From positions 54,671 to 118,670 of the forward strand of contig JAGFNK010000124.1 in the NCBI GenBank assembly GCA_025769875.1: a DNA stretch of 64,000 bases. The letters run 5' to 3'. Made by a program: the position numbers and the translations under genes. Below, one piece after another: positions 24,301 through 35,740 of this stretch. Each line of letters begins with the position of its first letter. Position 1 is the stretch's first letter. This DNA comes from Russula earlei (lineage: Eukaryota; Basidiomycota; Agaricomycetes; Russulales; Russulaceae). Below the pieces are notes generated by a model. The model saw only the letters and a list, made by a program, of their open reading frames with translations. It was not told the DNA's origin and searched no databases.

Positions 24301-26400
24301 TGGTCTAATGCTATGATCACGCCGTTCGTTTTCGTGATTTCCGCGTAGTTTATCATTGTTTTGGCAAGTCGTATATGGTCGAAAATTGCGCGTTTTGGGA
24401 TGAACCCAGCTTGGTCTTCGTGGATTAGGTTGGGGATTGGTTCCATTAGTTGTATGGCAAGAACTTTGGTGAGTAGTTTGTAGTCTGTGTTCAGTAGGGT
24501 GATTGGTCGATAGTTGCTGATATCAGTAGGGTCTTTCTTTTTAAATATAGGGCACATCCAGCCGTCTGCAAAGTGGGCACTGGGGTCTGTGTCGTGTTCT
24601 TGGATGTCATTGAGTACGGTCGTGAGTGTTTTGATGATGTCGAAGCTTTCTTCATTCAGTTTGGATTTCTCATCAGTGGTGAGATTGGAGTTTTTTCCAT
24701 AGTTCATATGGGCAGCCATCTAGTCCGGCGGCTGAGTTGTTCTTCGAGAGGCTCAAGGCGCGTTCGACATACATTTGTTCAATAGGTTGGTTAATAATCA
24801 ACGAGGTAATCTCGTCAAGTTTTTGGTTTTCCGGAATTTTACTGAGGAACTCGTCTAGGATTTGTTCAGTCATTTCGTGGGTATTGAGGATTCCTTCCTG
24901 GAGGTTATCGTGGTAGTCTCGTGCTAGTTGGGCCATCCTTTTCGAGCAGCGCTCGTATCGGGGAGGGGTGGAGTGGGGGATTTTAAGTCGTCTTATTAAG
25001 TCCCTCGGTTTAGTTTCTTTGGCTATGGCTGACCAGGCACCTCCCAGGGATTCACCGTTCTCAGCTAGTCTCGCTTTGAAGTTCTCTTTGTTGTGGCGAG
25101 CTGTGGTGCGTTCTAGGTGGGCTAGTTCATTCGCTAGAATGGCTTCATTCACTCTCAGGTTGTCATTAGAGTCTAGGTCGGGGCGCGTGGTTAGATCCTT
25201 GAGGTCTTTTCGTAGTCTCAGTATTCTGGATTTTCTTCTGTACATCTTTTCACGGTTGTGTTCTTTCGCTAGGTTTCTTATGTCATCTTTGAATCCTTTC
25301 CACAGGGTTTGTGGGTTTTCGACACTCCGGTCTGGCGCATGTGATCTATTATATGTTTCTAAGTCTCTCTCTAGGCGTCGTCCTCGGGCTGAGATTGCGT
25401 CGATAAGTTGGGCGTTTTGGAGTGAGTGTAGAGGCCAAGTCCATCGGCCACTTCCTATGAGGGGGGATTCGTGGGGTGCGAAGTTTGCTGCAGCGAGCCA
25501 GTGGTCCGTGTGGACTGATGATGGTTCAATTTTGAGGTTAGAGGTTTGTGGTATTGTTGGTTGCGATACATATATCCTGTCAAGTCTTGAGCTTATCTGG
25601 TGGGTTGCGGTGCTTGATCTGTATGTGAAGGCTTTTTGGGTTGGGTTTAAGAGTCTCCAGATGTCCCGGAGGTTCCATCGGAGTCGAGTTTCTCTTAAGG
25701 CTGAGGTGGCGGTAGGGTTATCGATATGGGCCGGGGCTCTGTCTAGGGCGTCCTCTGTGGCGTTGAAATCACCCAGCATGAAGTCGGGGTTTCTTAGACG
25801 GAGTGTATGTTTTCTGGTTTCGATGTCGTTCCAGAAAGTGTGATGGACATTCTTATCAGTTGGGGCATAGATGTTAAGGAGTACAGTCTCCTCCGATTCG
25901 TGCCAGGTTATTTTGAGTGCGAGGGCTCGTCCTTTTATTAGTTCAAGGTGGGTACAGTTTATAGGATTAATAAGTTTTCTATTTATGACGAACGCTACAC
26001 CGGCTGAGGAGCGGGGGGAGTTGGGGTTCATAGAGGCAAAAATCTCCAGTCTTGAGTTGAAGCATGTGCGGATTTCGTTGAGGCGGGCGTCGTCAAGGTG
26101 GGTTTCTTGGAGGGCTAGTATGGCTATTTTGTGTGTTTTCATGGTTTGGTATATGCTAGACCATTTTTCTGGTCCGTTGAGGTTGTTAGTGGGGGCTGAG
26201 AAGCCATTGACATTGAGGGTAGCGATGTTAATATTTGCCCTAAGTCGGTGGTTAGGGCGTTGGTGCTGACTACCCGGGTTAGGGTCGGTGGCAGGTGTCT
26301 GCTGATGGCACGGGATACTTTGGGTGGGTATGCCCTGTGTGGGGGGTCCGGTCTGTCCGGCAGGCTGGACGTGGGGGGTTTGGTTATGGGGGGAGCTCAT
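21372..26400 (-). pseudogene. LINE ORF2: endonuclease, reverse transcriptase, RNase H (frameshifted)
   Basis: Order on the minus strand: apurinic-type endonuclease (26400-24673) with TLNVNGF, LALQETHLD, MLGDFNATEDALDR, SRLDRIYVS and HTDHWL; reverse transcriptase (24719-23682) with ALDQEKAYDR, GVRQGDPLS and FADD; then connection, RNase H and Cys/His tail (23621-21372). RNase H shows VYSDGAS, GEIAAVIAAAE, ITDSRYV, VKGHDG and NDESD; the tail shows CTTCN and HILVSC. Three single-base frame breaks separate these blocks: near 24697 (A6), near 23696 (A5) and near 23640 (A4). Otherwise all catalytic residues are present and I saw no other stop, so the element is either very young or the breaks are sequencing errors. 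Confidence 0.93.
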
Positions 26401-26574
26401 GGGGGAGGCAGAAAGTATGAGTCAGAGAGGGGGGTCACAAACAGCTTTTTATTCGGTCGTATTAGGACATGTGGGTAGTGTTACTCAAGGGTGGCATTAG
26501 GAAAAGCAGGGAGGAGTATAAACGGATCTTTCAGAAGGATTCTTTCAAGCAAACTCTTTCATGTGTGATGTGGC

Positions 26575-28364
26575 TTAGTCACGTTTCAGGTAGGGGAGAG
26601 GGACGCGTCCTCTTCCTCCCCTCTTGGGAGGGCCACCCCTAGTGGGCGCGTAGTTGGAGCTTGGGCGGATGTTAGGGCCGTTCCAGCCTTTGATGCTGGG
26701 AAATGGGCATAAGCCTCTCGGGTGGTCGACGCTGTGGCAGATGCTGCAGTGGAAGGGGGTGATTTTGTTGTCGCCGTCACCTTGGAGTGAGGTCGTGTAG
26801 GTGCGGCTAGGGAGGAAATCCCTGAGAGTGAACCAGAGATCGTCTTGGGTGATGAGGGTGCCTGAGGAGTAGACGTTGAATTGCGGTGCAAGTTCGCCGC
26901 CACTGGTTTTGATTTCCAGGCAGGCGATCCTCATGGAGTTGAGGAATTGGTGTATGGAGGAGGCTACGCTAGGTCTATCGTGGGGGTCAAAGGTGTTGAC
27001 CGTGTCGTGGATAAAGGTGTGGGTTAGTTGGTCCATCCAGACTTTCTGTACTGCCTGTTGGACGTCGCCTATGACGTGGGTGGTGAAGCCCCTGATGGTG
27101 AAGAGAAAGTCCGGGCAGGGGGGGTAGAGGCTTGATACGCGGAAGGTGAGGTTCGTGGAGGACCATACGCCGCGTTCAAGTAGGGTGTCTTTTTGGGACA
27201 CTGTAAGGTTGTAGATAAGGAAGGAGGTGGGGGCGCGTCGTGCATCTTGGCTAGGGATAGGGCCAGATATGCCTAGGTTATTGGCTTTCGTGATTTCAGT
27301 TGTGGCTGTGAAGAGTTTGCTTTTATCGCATGGTGGGCGTGTAGGTCGTTGGCTTCACTGTCGAAGGGGATGGCGAGGAGCTTCTCGCCGGGGCGTTGAA
27401 CCCAGTCTACTGCACACTTAACGTCAATGTAGTCAAGGGCTGCCGCCGGGTGGGCGTCATGCACGGTGGGAAAGTTGGCGCAGGCAGTGTATTTGTCGGT
27501 CGGGTCCCGTTGGGGGGCCCGGTTGTTGGTCTTGTTGTGGGTGCGTTTGGCAATGGCCTCAAGGCGGTTTTGCATTCTGGTGACGGTGTCCATGGTCACA
27601 GGGGACATTAGAAGGTCGTGTGTGCTGCCATCCGATGTGGAGTTTGTGGGGGAGCATGGGCTAGCGCGCTTAGGGGTGGTGTCCTCCTCACAGGGGAGAG
27701 GATGAGGGGCAGGGATGGAGTGGTCTTCCATGGTGATGTCGTCAGTGGGCGAGCCATTGGGAGTAGACTGCCAGGTTGGGGTGGAGTTCGATTGTGGGGA
27801 GGGAGAGGAAAGGGGGGAGATGGAGAAATCGCTCAGAGCGGAGTTGATCGGTAGAGGAGGAGGGGTGACGCTTTGCTCAGTGGAGGAGTATGAGACAATT
27901 GGCGTGGCAGGGGCGGTAGAGCCCTTGTAGGTGGCATCAACTGGGACAGAGATGGTTGTGATTGAGAGTGGAGTGACAGCGAGTGGCGTGTCAGGCTCAT
28001 TCGGTGAGCCAGCTGGTGTGTTTTGGTGTTTTCGTTTATTTTTCCTGGCATCAGCGGAGGAGGCTGCGGGGCCGGTGGTAAGGGCTACCCTGGCGGCCGT
28101 GGAGGTTTTTGTGGTTTGCTGTTTGGAGATGGAGGGGGACATTAGATCGTCGTTGTGGGGGGTCGAGTTGACTGGGGGGATGGTGTTCGTGCTTTGTTGG
28201 TTTAAGTTCTTGGGGACAAAGGAAGTTTGTTTCGGGTGGTGAAAGACATGTTGGTTATGGGGGGATTGGGTCGTGCTCGGGTACCACGTGGTTGTGGTGG
28301 CATGGCGTTGGTGGTGGCGGTCGGTGAGTGGGGGAAGGGAGGGGGGAATGGTTGGGTTGTTCAC
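26575..28364 (-). pseudogene. LINE ORF1: gag-like protein with zinc knuckle (one frameshift)
   Basis: About 595 codons in two frames: 28364-27322 and 27324-26575. The first third is Ser/Thr/Pro-rich and probably disordered; the middle contains AVDWVQRPGEKLLAIPFDS and IYNLTVSQKDTLLERGVW, a gag-type core seen in fungal LINEs; the end carries one CX2CX4HX4C knuckle (CSICHSVDHPRGLC) followed by an Arg/Gly-rich tail. The frame break lies at a run of four A (27321-27324), where one extra A would restore the frame. Likely RNA-binding component of the LINE particle. Confidence 0.88.
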
Positions 28365-28679
28365 GGCGAGAGCTGGCGTTGTATGTTAGTTGGGGGATTT
28401 GGTGGTTGTGAGGTATGGTTTGCGTGCTAAAGTGGGATGGGGTCTTTATTGCAGGTTACGCTAGCTAAGTACATAGTGAGTGTGCAGTGTATTTAGTTTT
28501 GGCTAGGTGGCCCAGTCGATTGTTATTTGGTTGGTCTGGGGGGGTCGTAGTTTTACGAGGGCTCGGACGGGTGGCTCTGGCCTTGCAGAGCTCACTGTCA
28601 TCCTCACTGCCTATCCTTGCCCCGGCTTTGCCGTGGGAAAATCCGTACCTGGTGGTGGTAGCGGTTCAAGGAGCCCCCC

Positions 28680-28693
28680 TCAGCGAACCGTAT
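28680..28693. repeat. LINE target-site duplication, right copy
   Basis: TCAGCGAACCGTAT, identical to 21137-21150. Beyond it begins the promoter of the LYAR-like gene. Confidence 0.95.
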
Positions 28694-28811
28694 TGCATCG
28701 CCACGTGGCAAGCACCCGGTCCGTTGACTCCGTCGGCCCGGAACATCGCTTTTCTGCCTTTTTTTTTTTCATTTGCACACGCGCGACACACGTCTGTGTC
28801 CAAACTCACAA

Positions 28812-29885
28812 ATGGTGTCGTTCCAGTATGTTCGTCGTATACTTGCATCCTGCGTCAACACTTCGTCTAACTAACTTTTATCACAAAGATGCGATGGTTA
28901 GTACGCACCTGTGTCATTGGTGATCAGAGCTAAGCTCGCTCTATCGTGCAGCGTGCACAGACGTCGTGAAGAAACCCAAACTTGACCGTCATTATGGGCA
29001 ATGTCGATCGTCCTTCACGTGCATTGATTGCAGTGCAACGTTTCCTGGCCCCGCAGACTGGAAAGTTCACACTTCCTGCATCACAGAGGCTGAGAAATAT
29101 CAAAAGTCCTTGTACAAAGGCCCCAAAACGGTACGTGATGACCTTCAAACTCTCTTCGCTCTATTTCATAATTGACTATGTAGGAACAACAACCTAGCAA
29201 TGGACACCAAAGAAATTCCCAACCAGAATTAATGAATACCGGTGGTAAGTATCATCAATCACACCAAAGCCAGTCAGGCTGGTCTCGCCACCAGTATATC
29301 CGCAATTGTGCGTCAGGAGCTAACAGCACGCCTTTGGGATCACCACGTCGAATGTCACCTGTCGACCGATCGGCAGTTGAGCCCACTCCGTCAAAGGCAG
29401 ACGGGGATGTTAGGACAGCGAATGAGGTGGGCAAAAAAGGGGACATTGGGGCTGTAACGGGGGTATGTCTAATGTACATCAACTGTGCTCGCTCATTGAC
29501 GATTGCTTAGGATCAAACGTTGAACGGGACAAAGCCGAAAAGAAAAAGGAGGAAGAAACACGATCCTCCGAGAGATCAGGAGAATGACGCAGAAGCAGAT
29601 GAATCTACTCATGTTGCAGTTGAACAAGCCCAGAAAAGACCCCCCAAGAAGATGAAGAGATCTTCTGAGAAGCGAACAGCGAGTAAGAGCGGAGATGGTG
29701 AGACCCAACCCCCGACCGAAGGTGTTCCAGAGAAATCAGAGGACAAGAAGGTCAAAAAAAAGAAAGAGGAAAAGAGAGAAGAGGGTCGATGTGAACAGGG
29801 GGATGTCACCGAGGACACTGTTGCGGTAGAGGACAAGAAACGAAAAAAGAAACGGAAGCTAAAGTTGGAAGAATCGGTAGAATAG
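28812..29885 (+). CDS. LYAR-type C2H2/C2HC zinc-finger protein
   Basis: Nucleolar/cell-growth type zinc-finger protein of the LYAR family. Exons 28812-28825, 28889-28896, 28952-29130, 29184-29244, 29317-29462 and 29511-29885 give 260 aa. Protein begins MVSFQCDACTDVVKKPKLDRH and continues RSSFTCIDCSATFPG and HTSCITEAEKYQK, the paired LYAR zinc fingers (Cys6, Cys9, His21, Cys25, then Cys31, Cys34 and following His/Cys). The C-terminal third is very Lys/Glu-rich with nuclear-localisation-like clusters. The second exon is only 8 nt but is needed to rebuild the first finger. Start lies 118 bases downstream of the LINE duplication, so this gene lost its distal promoter. ATG3 begins 165 bases after its stop. 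Confidence 0.9.
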
Positions 29886-30050
29886 ATAGATTGAACACAC
29901 GTGGTCGTTTCACGTGACAACACGTGTAGCCGCGTGCACCGCAGAAAGAAAATAAAAAAAAGAAAAGAGAAATCGATATCGCACGCGCTAGTCGTAGTTG
30001 CCGTCGCTGTGCCCGCAGCCCTGAGAGTGCCGTCGACCAGTTCTGCCACC

Positions 30051-31462
30051 ATGCATGCCATTCAGGTCCGTTCTGTCTCCTTCTGTCCAGTTACCCTCTC
30101 AAATCACGCATGTTATAGCAACAATATTGGGCTGTCAGGGACTACCTCAGTCCGGTACGAATCCACTCCTCCGTTTGGACATATAGGCGAGATTCATTTT
30201 GGGCCACAGGTCTTGAAGGAGAGCAAATTTAAAGAGCATGGGAGAATCACTCCTGGTTCGTTCATTTTGCACGCGATTTCTCATATGTCCTCTTTAATCT
30301 GCGCTAGAGGAATTCGTTGCTGCTGGGGATTTCCTATCGTATAAGTTCCCTGTGTGGTCCTGGTAGGATGTTTATTGGGGTGCCGCTACATCATCGTTGA
30401 TTCAGACTAATGCAACAGGGAGGCTGGAGATGCTTCCAAGGCCCGCGATTACCTTCCAGCAGCGAAGCAGTACATGGTCACGCGCGGCGTTCCCTGTCTT
30501 CGTCGCGCAACATCGCTTGCATACACCGATGCCGATGAAGATGCTGAGAGGTTACTCTCATTTGGGGATAGCTCCGCTACCGGAAATGAAGCAGACGAAT
30601 GGGTAGAGACTCATGCGGGCCGTCGGGCAAATGTCGATTCTGCTACGAACCCAGGAGTCATCGACGATATTCCGGACTTAGATGGGCCTCATGAAGATGA
30701 CGGGATCTCAGCGGCCGCTGCTAATCTCTCTCTCACGGAGACGCCCAACTTGGATGATATCCCTGATATGGAAGAAGATCTTGAGGAGGGTGATGATGCC
30801 GCCGCCGCCCCTTCAAGGCCTCCCCCACCCCCCAGAAAGCCTGCCAATACTACCACGTAGGTGCCAATCTTTCTTGGCTACCCTGTAAGATCTTATTTGC
30901 TATTAGGAAGAAGGAAGAGGCCACAAATGCGAACCTACTTTCAGTGCGGACGTACGACGTCATGATCACCTATGATAAGTACTATCAAACTCCGAGGATC
31001 TGGCTTCTGGGTTATGATGAGGTAGGTACTCCAATATTCCACGTCGCTCACTTGGCTGACACTGAACAGAACGGAACGCCCTTAGTACCTGAACAGATAT
31101 TCCAGGACGTAACAGCAGAACATGCTTTCAAGACTGTCACGATTGAAGCATTCCCCCATTCCACCTCTCTTCAAGCTGCCTCCGTGCACCCTTGCAAGCA
31201 CGCAAGCGTGATGCGGAAGCTCATCGAGCGCATGAATGCAGGCGTCGTAGAAGAGCAGAAAGCGCAACGCAAGGCAGGTGCCAAGGACAGCAAGAAAAAA
31301 TGGCTCTTCAAGCGGAGTGGCGGGTCGGGCAAGGACGACAAGCCTACGGGAGAGGAAGAAGAGGTCGAGGGAATGCGTGTTGACTTTTACCTCGTGGTTT
31401 TCCTCAAGTTTATCGCCTCGATCGTGCCCACGATTGAGGTAGACTCGACGACCGCGTTGTGA
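30051..31462 (+). CDS. ATG3: Autophagy E2-like enzyme ATG3
   Basis: Transfers Atg8 to phosphatidylethanolamine. Exons 30051-30065, 30119-30154, 30210-30255, 30308-30362, 30419-30856, 30907-31021 and 31070-31462 give 365 aa. Signatures: [56 protein letters not shown], an acidic flexible insert ([11 protein letters not shown]..., [13 protein letters not shown]) that in yeast contacts Atg7 and Atg8, then [17 protein letters not shown]. The catalytic cysteine is Cys277 in HPCKHASVM. The C-terminus [22 protein letters not shown] is also typical. The intron at 31022-31069 is 48 nt and has no stop, so reading through it would add 16 residues. Confidence 0.97.
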
Positions 31463-31563
31463 ACATTCAGGGTGTGCGTGTGAGCGCTGGAAGAGGACGA
31501 GATGTATACCATTCATGACACGCTTGGTATCAAGCTTTGTACACTATCTCTATACTAGATTTT

Positions 31564-34500
31564 ATGCAGGGAAAGTTGCACGCACGTGACCTGGACGGAC
31601 TTGACACGACCGGCGAGTGGCAATTAATTCAGCACGAGCATGTCGCTGGATACAACTATCGGTGTGACTGCTACTACTACGTTCAGCCCAGTCCGGAACT
31701 CATCTCGGCGAGTTTAGATTGGATAGAGGATTCCATCTTAGAGCGGAGCAGGAGACTCCGCGAGGCCCAGGACATGCACGCGTCGAGTGGCAGCACGACG
31801 GACCAAAGCACCTTATCATGGTTGGTATCACACGTTCGTAAGCTGCTCGTCGCTTCGCAGTCATGGTTCGTCGTCAGCATCGTCGGTGAGTCATCCTTCG
31901 TCTTCATCGTCGTCTTCGTCATCTCCGCTTTCGTTCCTCGGTAACAATGTATCACCTGCAACAATGGCCAATTCCGATGATGACAATTGACACGACAACT
32001 TTGCCAATCTCGTGCGCAGGCGCCGGCATTGGTTTCAACGCCGCGGTCATCTCCATCATCACGGAGTGGCTCTCGGACATCAAGATGGGTTACTGCTCAG
32101 ATGGCTGGTGGCTGAATCAGCAGTTCTGCTGCTGGGAGCTCGACGGCGACGAAGACATCGGGTGTGACTCTTGGCACCTGTGGAGCACGGTGTCCGTAGC
32201 GCGCTGGTTCATATACGTGCTATTTGCGGTGCGGTATTATTCCCTCCTCCCCCCAGCTCCCGCTCTTTCCTCCCTTCCTTCTTTCTCTGGGTAATCCAGA
32301 CACGCGCTGATGGACGGTCGACTGGGGAAAAAAGGCCGCATTTTCCTTTGTCGCGTCTCACCTCGTCCGCTCTTTGGCGAAGTATGCGGCCGGATCTGGG
32401 ATCCCAGAGATCAAATGCATCCTGTCCGGGTTCATCATGCAAGGATTCCTTGGGTTTTGGACGTTCTTCATCAAGAGTCTGACCCTCGTGAGCGATTCTG
32501 GTCTTTCCGGGGCTGGCGATCTGCTTCTGAAACGAACAGCCCCTCGTGATAGCTTCCGGGCTCTCTGTGGGGAAAGAGGGTCCGTCCGTGCATGTGGCTT
32601 GCACTATTGGAAGCCTTGTGGCGGGAATGTTCGGCCGATTTTCTCGTAGTCAGAGTGAGTTCAGTTTGTGGGGTTCATTCGTCGAGCCCGAGGCTCACTT
32701 CGCGCAGGTAAAATGCGAGATATCGTGACGGCGGCCAGCGCCGCGGGCGTTGCTGTTGCCTTTGGTTCTCCTATCGGCGGGGTATTATTCTCAATAGAGG
32801 TAGAGAATCCACTCCTGAGCCAGCGGGGTAAGGCATCTGATATCGAATGACAGGAAATGAGCCCATCATTCAATACAAAAACCATGTGGAGGAGCTTTCT
32901 CTGTGCGCTCGTAGCGACCGTGACACTATCGGTGTGTCATGGATGTAGTCTGCACGAAGCGAGCCGATTCTAATGCCAATCAGGCCATGAATCCTTTCAG
33001 GACAGGAAAACTGGTATTGTTCCAAGTCACTTACAATCGAGACTGGCATTTCTTTGAGATCATGTTCTTTGTTGTTCTTGGCATATTTGGGGTATTGCCG
33101 CTTTCACCTCTCTACCTTCACCGAACTGAGACAGTTCTAGGGGCTATATGGCGCCTTCGTGATCAAATTCCACATGCAAGTCGCTTCCTTCCGCAGGAAG
33201 TACCTGTCAAAGCATGGAGTCGCGGAGGCAGTTACCCTAGCCACTATAACTGCCATGGTCGGCTACTTTAACCAATTTTTACGAATAGACATGAGTGAAA
33301 GCATGTCCATCCTCTTTCGCGAGTGCGAGGATGGGGGTGACTTCCAACATCTATGCGCGTGAGTTCAGCTTCCTTGGCCGAACTGTCTGGCTCATCGGCC
33401 AACTCCCAGTACGTCTGCTCAATGGCGGATGGTCAACTCTCTTCTGCTTGCGACATTCATTCGGACGTTACTCGTCATCGTATCCTATGGATGCAAGGTT
33501 CCCGCTGGTATTTTTGTGCCCTCTATGGCTATCGGAGCGACTTTTGGGCGTATGGTTGGTATAATCGTGAAAAGCCTCCATCGGTTCGTCATTGCTCTCC
33601 TATGGAAGGTCCCAATTCATCATTTTGAGGTTGATAGGGCGTACCCTACTTCTGGCATATTCTCCGTCTGTCAGCCTGACGTTCCATGTATAACGCCTGG
33701 GACTTATGCTTTCCTCGGTGCGGCTGCCGCTCTGAGGTACGTCATAGCAGGGGTTTCCCTAGCCGATAGTTGACTGACTACGTTACTCACGCAGCGGTAT
33801 CATGCGTATCACAGTTTCGGTCGTGGTCATCATGTTTGAGCTTACTGGCGCTCTGACATATATCCTGCCCACCATGGTCTGTTGTTTTCCGCGGAGCAGA
33901 ACCCATGCCTCAGCTTTGGTTTACAGATCGTGCTCTTAGTGACCAAAGCCGTGGGAGATCTCCTGGGAGTAAGGGGGATGGCTGAAGAAGCCATCCGTTT
34001 CAATGGATACCCGTTTCTTGAGAAAGACAATCACGTTTACGACGCCCCTGGTCGGTACCTAATTATATCTCAGGTAAACCGCGCAATTGACTGGATGCCA
34101 CAGTATCGCGGGTCATGAGGAGAGACATCTATACCCTACGGGCGACAGGCATGACACTCGCGGATGTTGGTGAGCAGGGTTCCTGAGGTCGCATCGTTTG
34201 ACTCATATGGTAGGTAGAAAACTACGTGGACGCCGCAAAAGTCAAAGGATTCCCAGTAGTCGCCGATGACGAGACCCGAACATTAACGGGATACATAGGG
34301 TCACACCAGCTACGTCGTGCCATCAGTGAGTTGAGGTACACCTGTCTATTTCTAGTCCTGACTTGACGGCGCTTGACAAAGACCACGCAAAACGAGTACA
34401 TGACCTAACGCGGGATGTCCTCTGCGTATTCAGCCCAGATCCGTCGGATCAGCCGGACGCGAGGTGGTCAGCGGTCAGTACAGACCAGGGCATGGAGCCA

Positions 34501-34958
34501 GACGCTCTGTATGTCGTTGATTCTCCTGGGACGCTGAAGCTCTGGCCGTGTGTCAACCAGGTATGCCAGCGTCTCGATCCGTGTCACTCGCCGTTTCTCA
34601 CATCGCGAATCAGACGCCTCTCACAGTCTCCTCAAAATTGCCCCTTGAGCTTATAATGCAGCTGTTCAAACGCATGGGGTATGTGCATCACGTTTTGCTT
34701 CCGTAACGTTATGTCCCTTACTCTCACCGCCTCAGCCCACGCGTCATCCTCGTGGAGGACTTTGGCACGTTGGTCGGACTCGTGACCGTCAAGGACGTCT
34801 TGCATTTGGAACCCCACGGGCGACTGAACAGTCCGATCATCGCATGGAATAATAGCGGGACGTTGGACGGCGCCTTAGAAGGGCTATGGACGTGGCTGGC
34901 CGACGTGCGAAGTTCTACGAATGCGTGGTACAGGCGCGTATTCAGGCGATGGCGATGA
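31564..34958 (+). CDS. CLC-family chloride channel / Cl-:H+ exchanger
   Basis: Eighteen exons that stay in frame give 787 aa (last exon 34736-34958). Membrane core shows the anion-path motifs GSGIPE (about 180-185), GKEGPSVH (gating Glu224) and [10 protein letters not shown] (448-452). Glu281 in LFSIEEMS sits 57 residues after the gating Glu, as the proton glutamate does in exchanger-type CLCs, so exchange is likelier than a channel. Two CBS halves follow ([23 protein letters not shown] and [20 protein letters not shown]). Yeast GEF1, an endosomal/Golgi exchanger, is the nearest well-known relative. The start at 31564 and the first intron are least certain; the intron at 31886-32019 is longer than usual. 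Begins about 100 bases after the ATG3 stop. Confidence 0.93.
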
Positions 34959-35082
34959 CAGCAGCTTTTGAATGTTGGATAAATCATGTGACTAATGACA
35001 AAAAAGGCAATTATGTTGGCAAGTGAAGCTTCACAAGTGCTTCAATCATGCATAAAATGATGATTTTTACTTATATAAATGG

Positions 35083-35104
35083 ATAAATAAATAAATAAAT
35101 AAAT
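35083..35104. repeat. (AAAT)n microsatellite
   Basis: Five to six tandem ATAA units at the edge of the AT-rich region. Confidence 0.9.
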
Positions 35105-35129
35105 GATTACCTTTCCCCCACCTAAAAAT

Positions 35130-35740
35130 GTTATTATGTTTCCAATTAACAGTTGCACCACCTGCCCCTGGAGGGGCATCTGGCCTGAGCACCCCTCCAA
35201 CCAGACTATATTTGGACTTTAGGAATGTTGCACATGCCACCTTAGAGGACCTTGTTCACTCCACATCTGATCCCTTGGACAGTGCTGAGACCTGCCAATT
35301 CTGGAAAGAGGGGATGTTTCAATTATGACCAGGAGTATGGCAGATACCTCATGGAATGGCTGACACTAGCTGATTTCAAGGCATGGTGCAGGCAGGAAGA
35401 ACTTGCTTACTCAATCAAACTTATTGCTTCTAGTACATTGCATGGGCAAGGACAGCAATGGACTCAGAAGCACATTTTTGTATATTCCTGCAACTATCCA
35501 GTGGAACAAAGTGTTATGTGATAGAGAAGGATTCTAAACCAACAGAGTGGAGACCAAAAAGACAGGTTGCTGTTGCTGAATTTTCATCAAATCTCATCCC
35601 CACAAGCCTACCATTCTCAGATGATATGCAAGCAAGCATGGCTATGAAACTGAAATTGTTAATATTGCTTACATATGAATGTCACACATGAAAAGATTAA
35701 GTTCACATTGTCAAGGAAGCTTGACCCACAAGAAATAGTA
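35130..35740 (+). pseudogene. Decayed relic resembling a FAR1/MULE-like transposase N-terminal region
   Basis: Reading across two frames gives YGRYLMEWLTLADFKAWCRQ, WTQKHIF(V/C)..., KPTEWRPKRQ and a later HEKIKFTLSRKLDPQE. Segments of this kind precede zinc-chelating modules in basidiomycete FAR1- or MULE-related proteins. Stops and frame changes interrupt it every 30-90 codons. The assignment rests on general resemblance and is tentative; direction is plus. Confidence 0.35.

Larger units (their letters stand above)
21151..28679 (-). mobile_element. Full-length non-LTR retrotransposon (LINE, Tad-like with RNase H)
   Basis: About 7.5 kb, transcribed leftwards. From its 5' end (28679): a leader of about 315 bases, a gag-like ORF1 (28364-26575), ORF2 with endonuclease, reverse transcriptase and RNase H (26400-21372), a 200-base 3' UTR and a poly-A tail (poly-T at 21150-21162). 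Exact flanking duplications prove a target-primed insertion and show it is not 5'-truncated. ORF layout (CCHC ORF1, APE-type endonuclease, C-terminal RNase H, C-terminal Cys/His motif) fits fungal Tad-like LINEs; clade assignment needs a tree. All reading-frame breaks are in runs of A. Confidence 0.95.

Noticed and set aside
24968..25843. 291-codon plus-strand ORF in the LINE
   Set aside because: Antisense of the LINE endonuclease; no recognisable domain.
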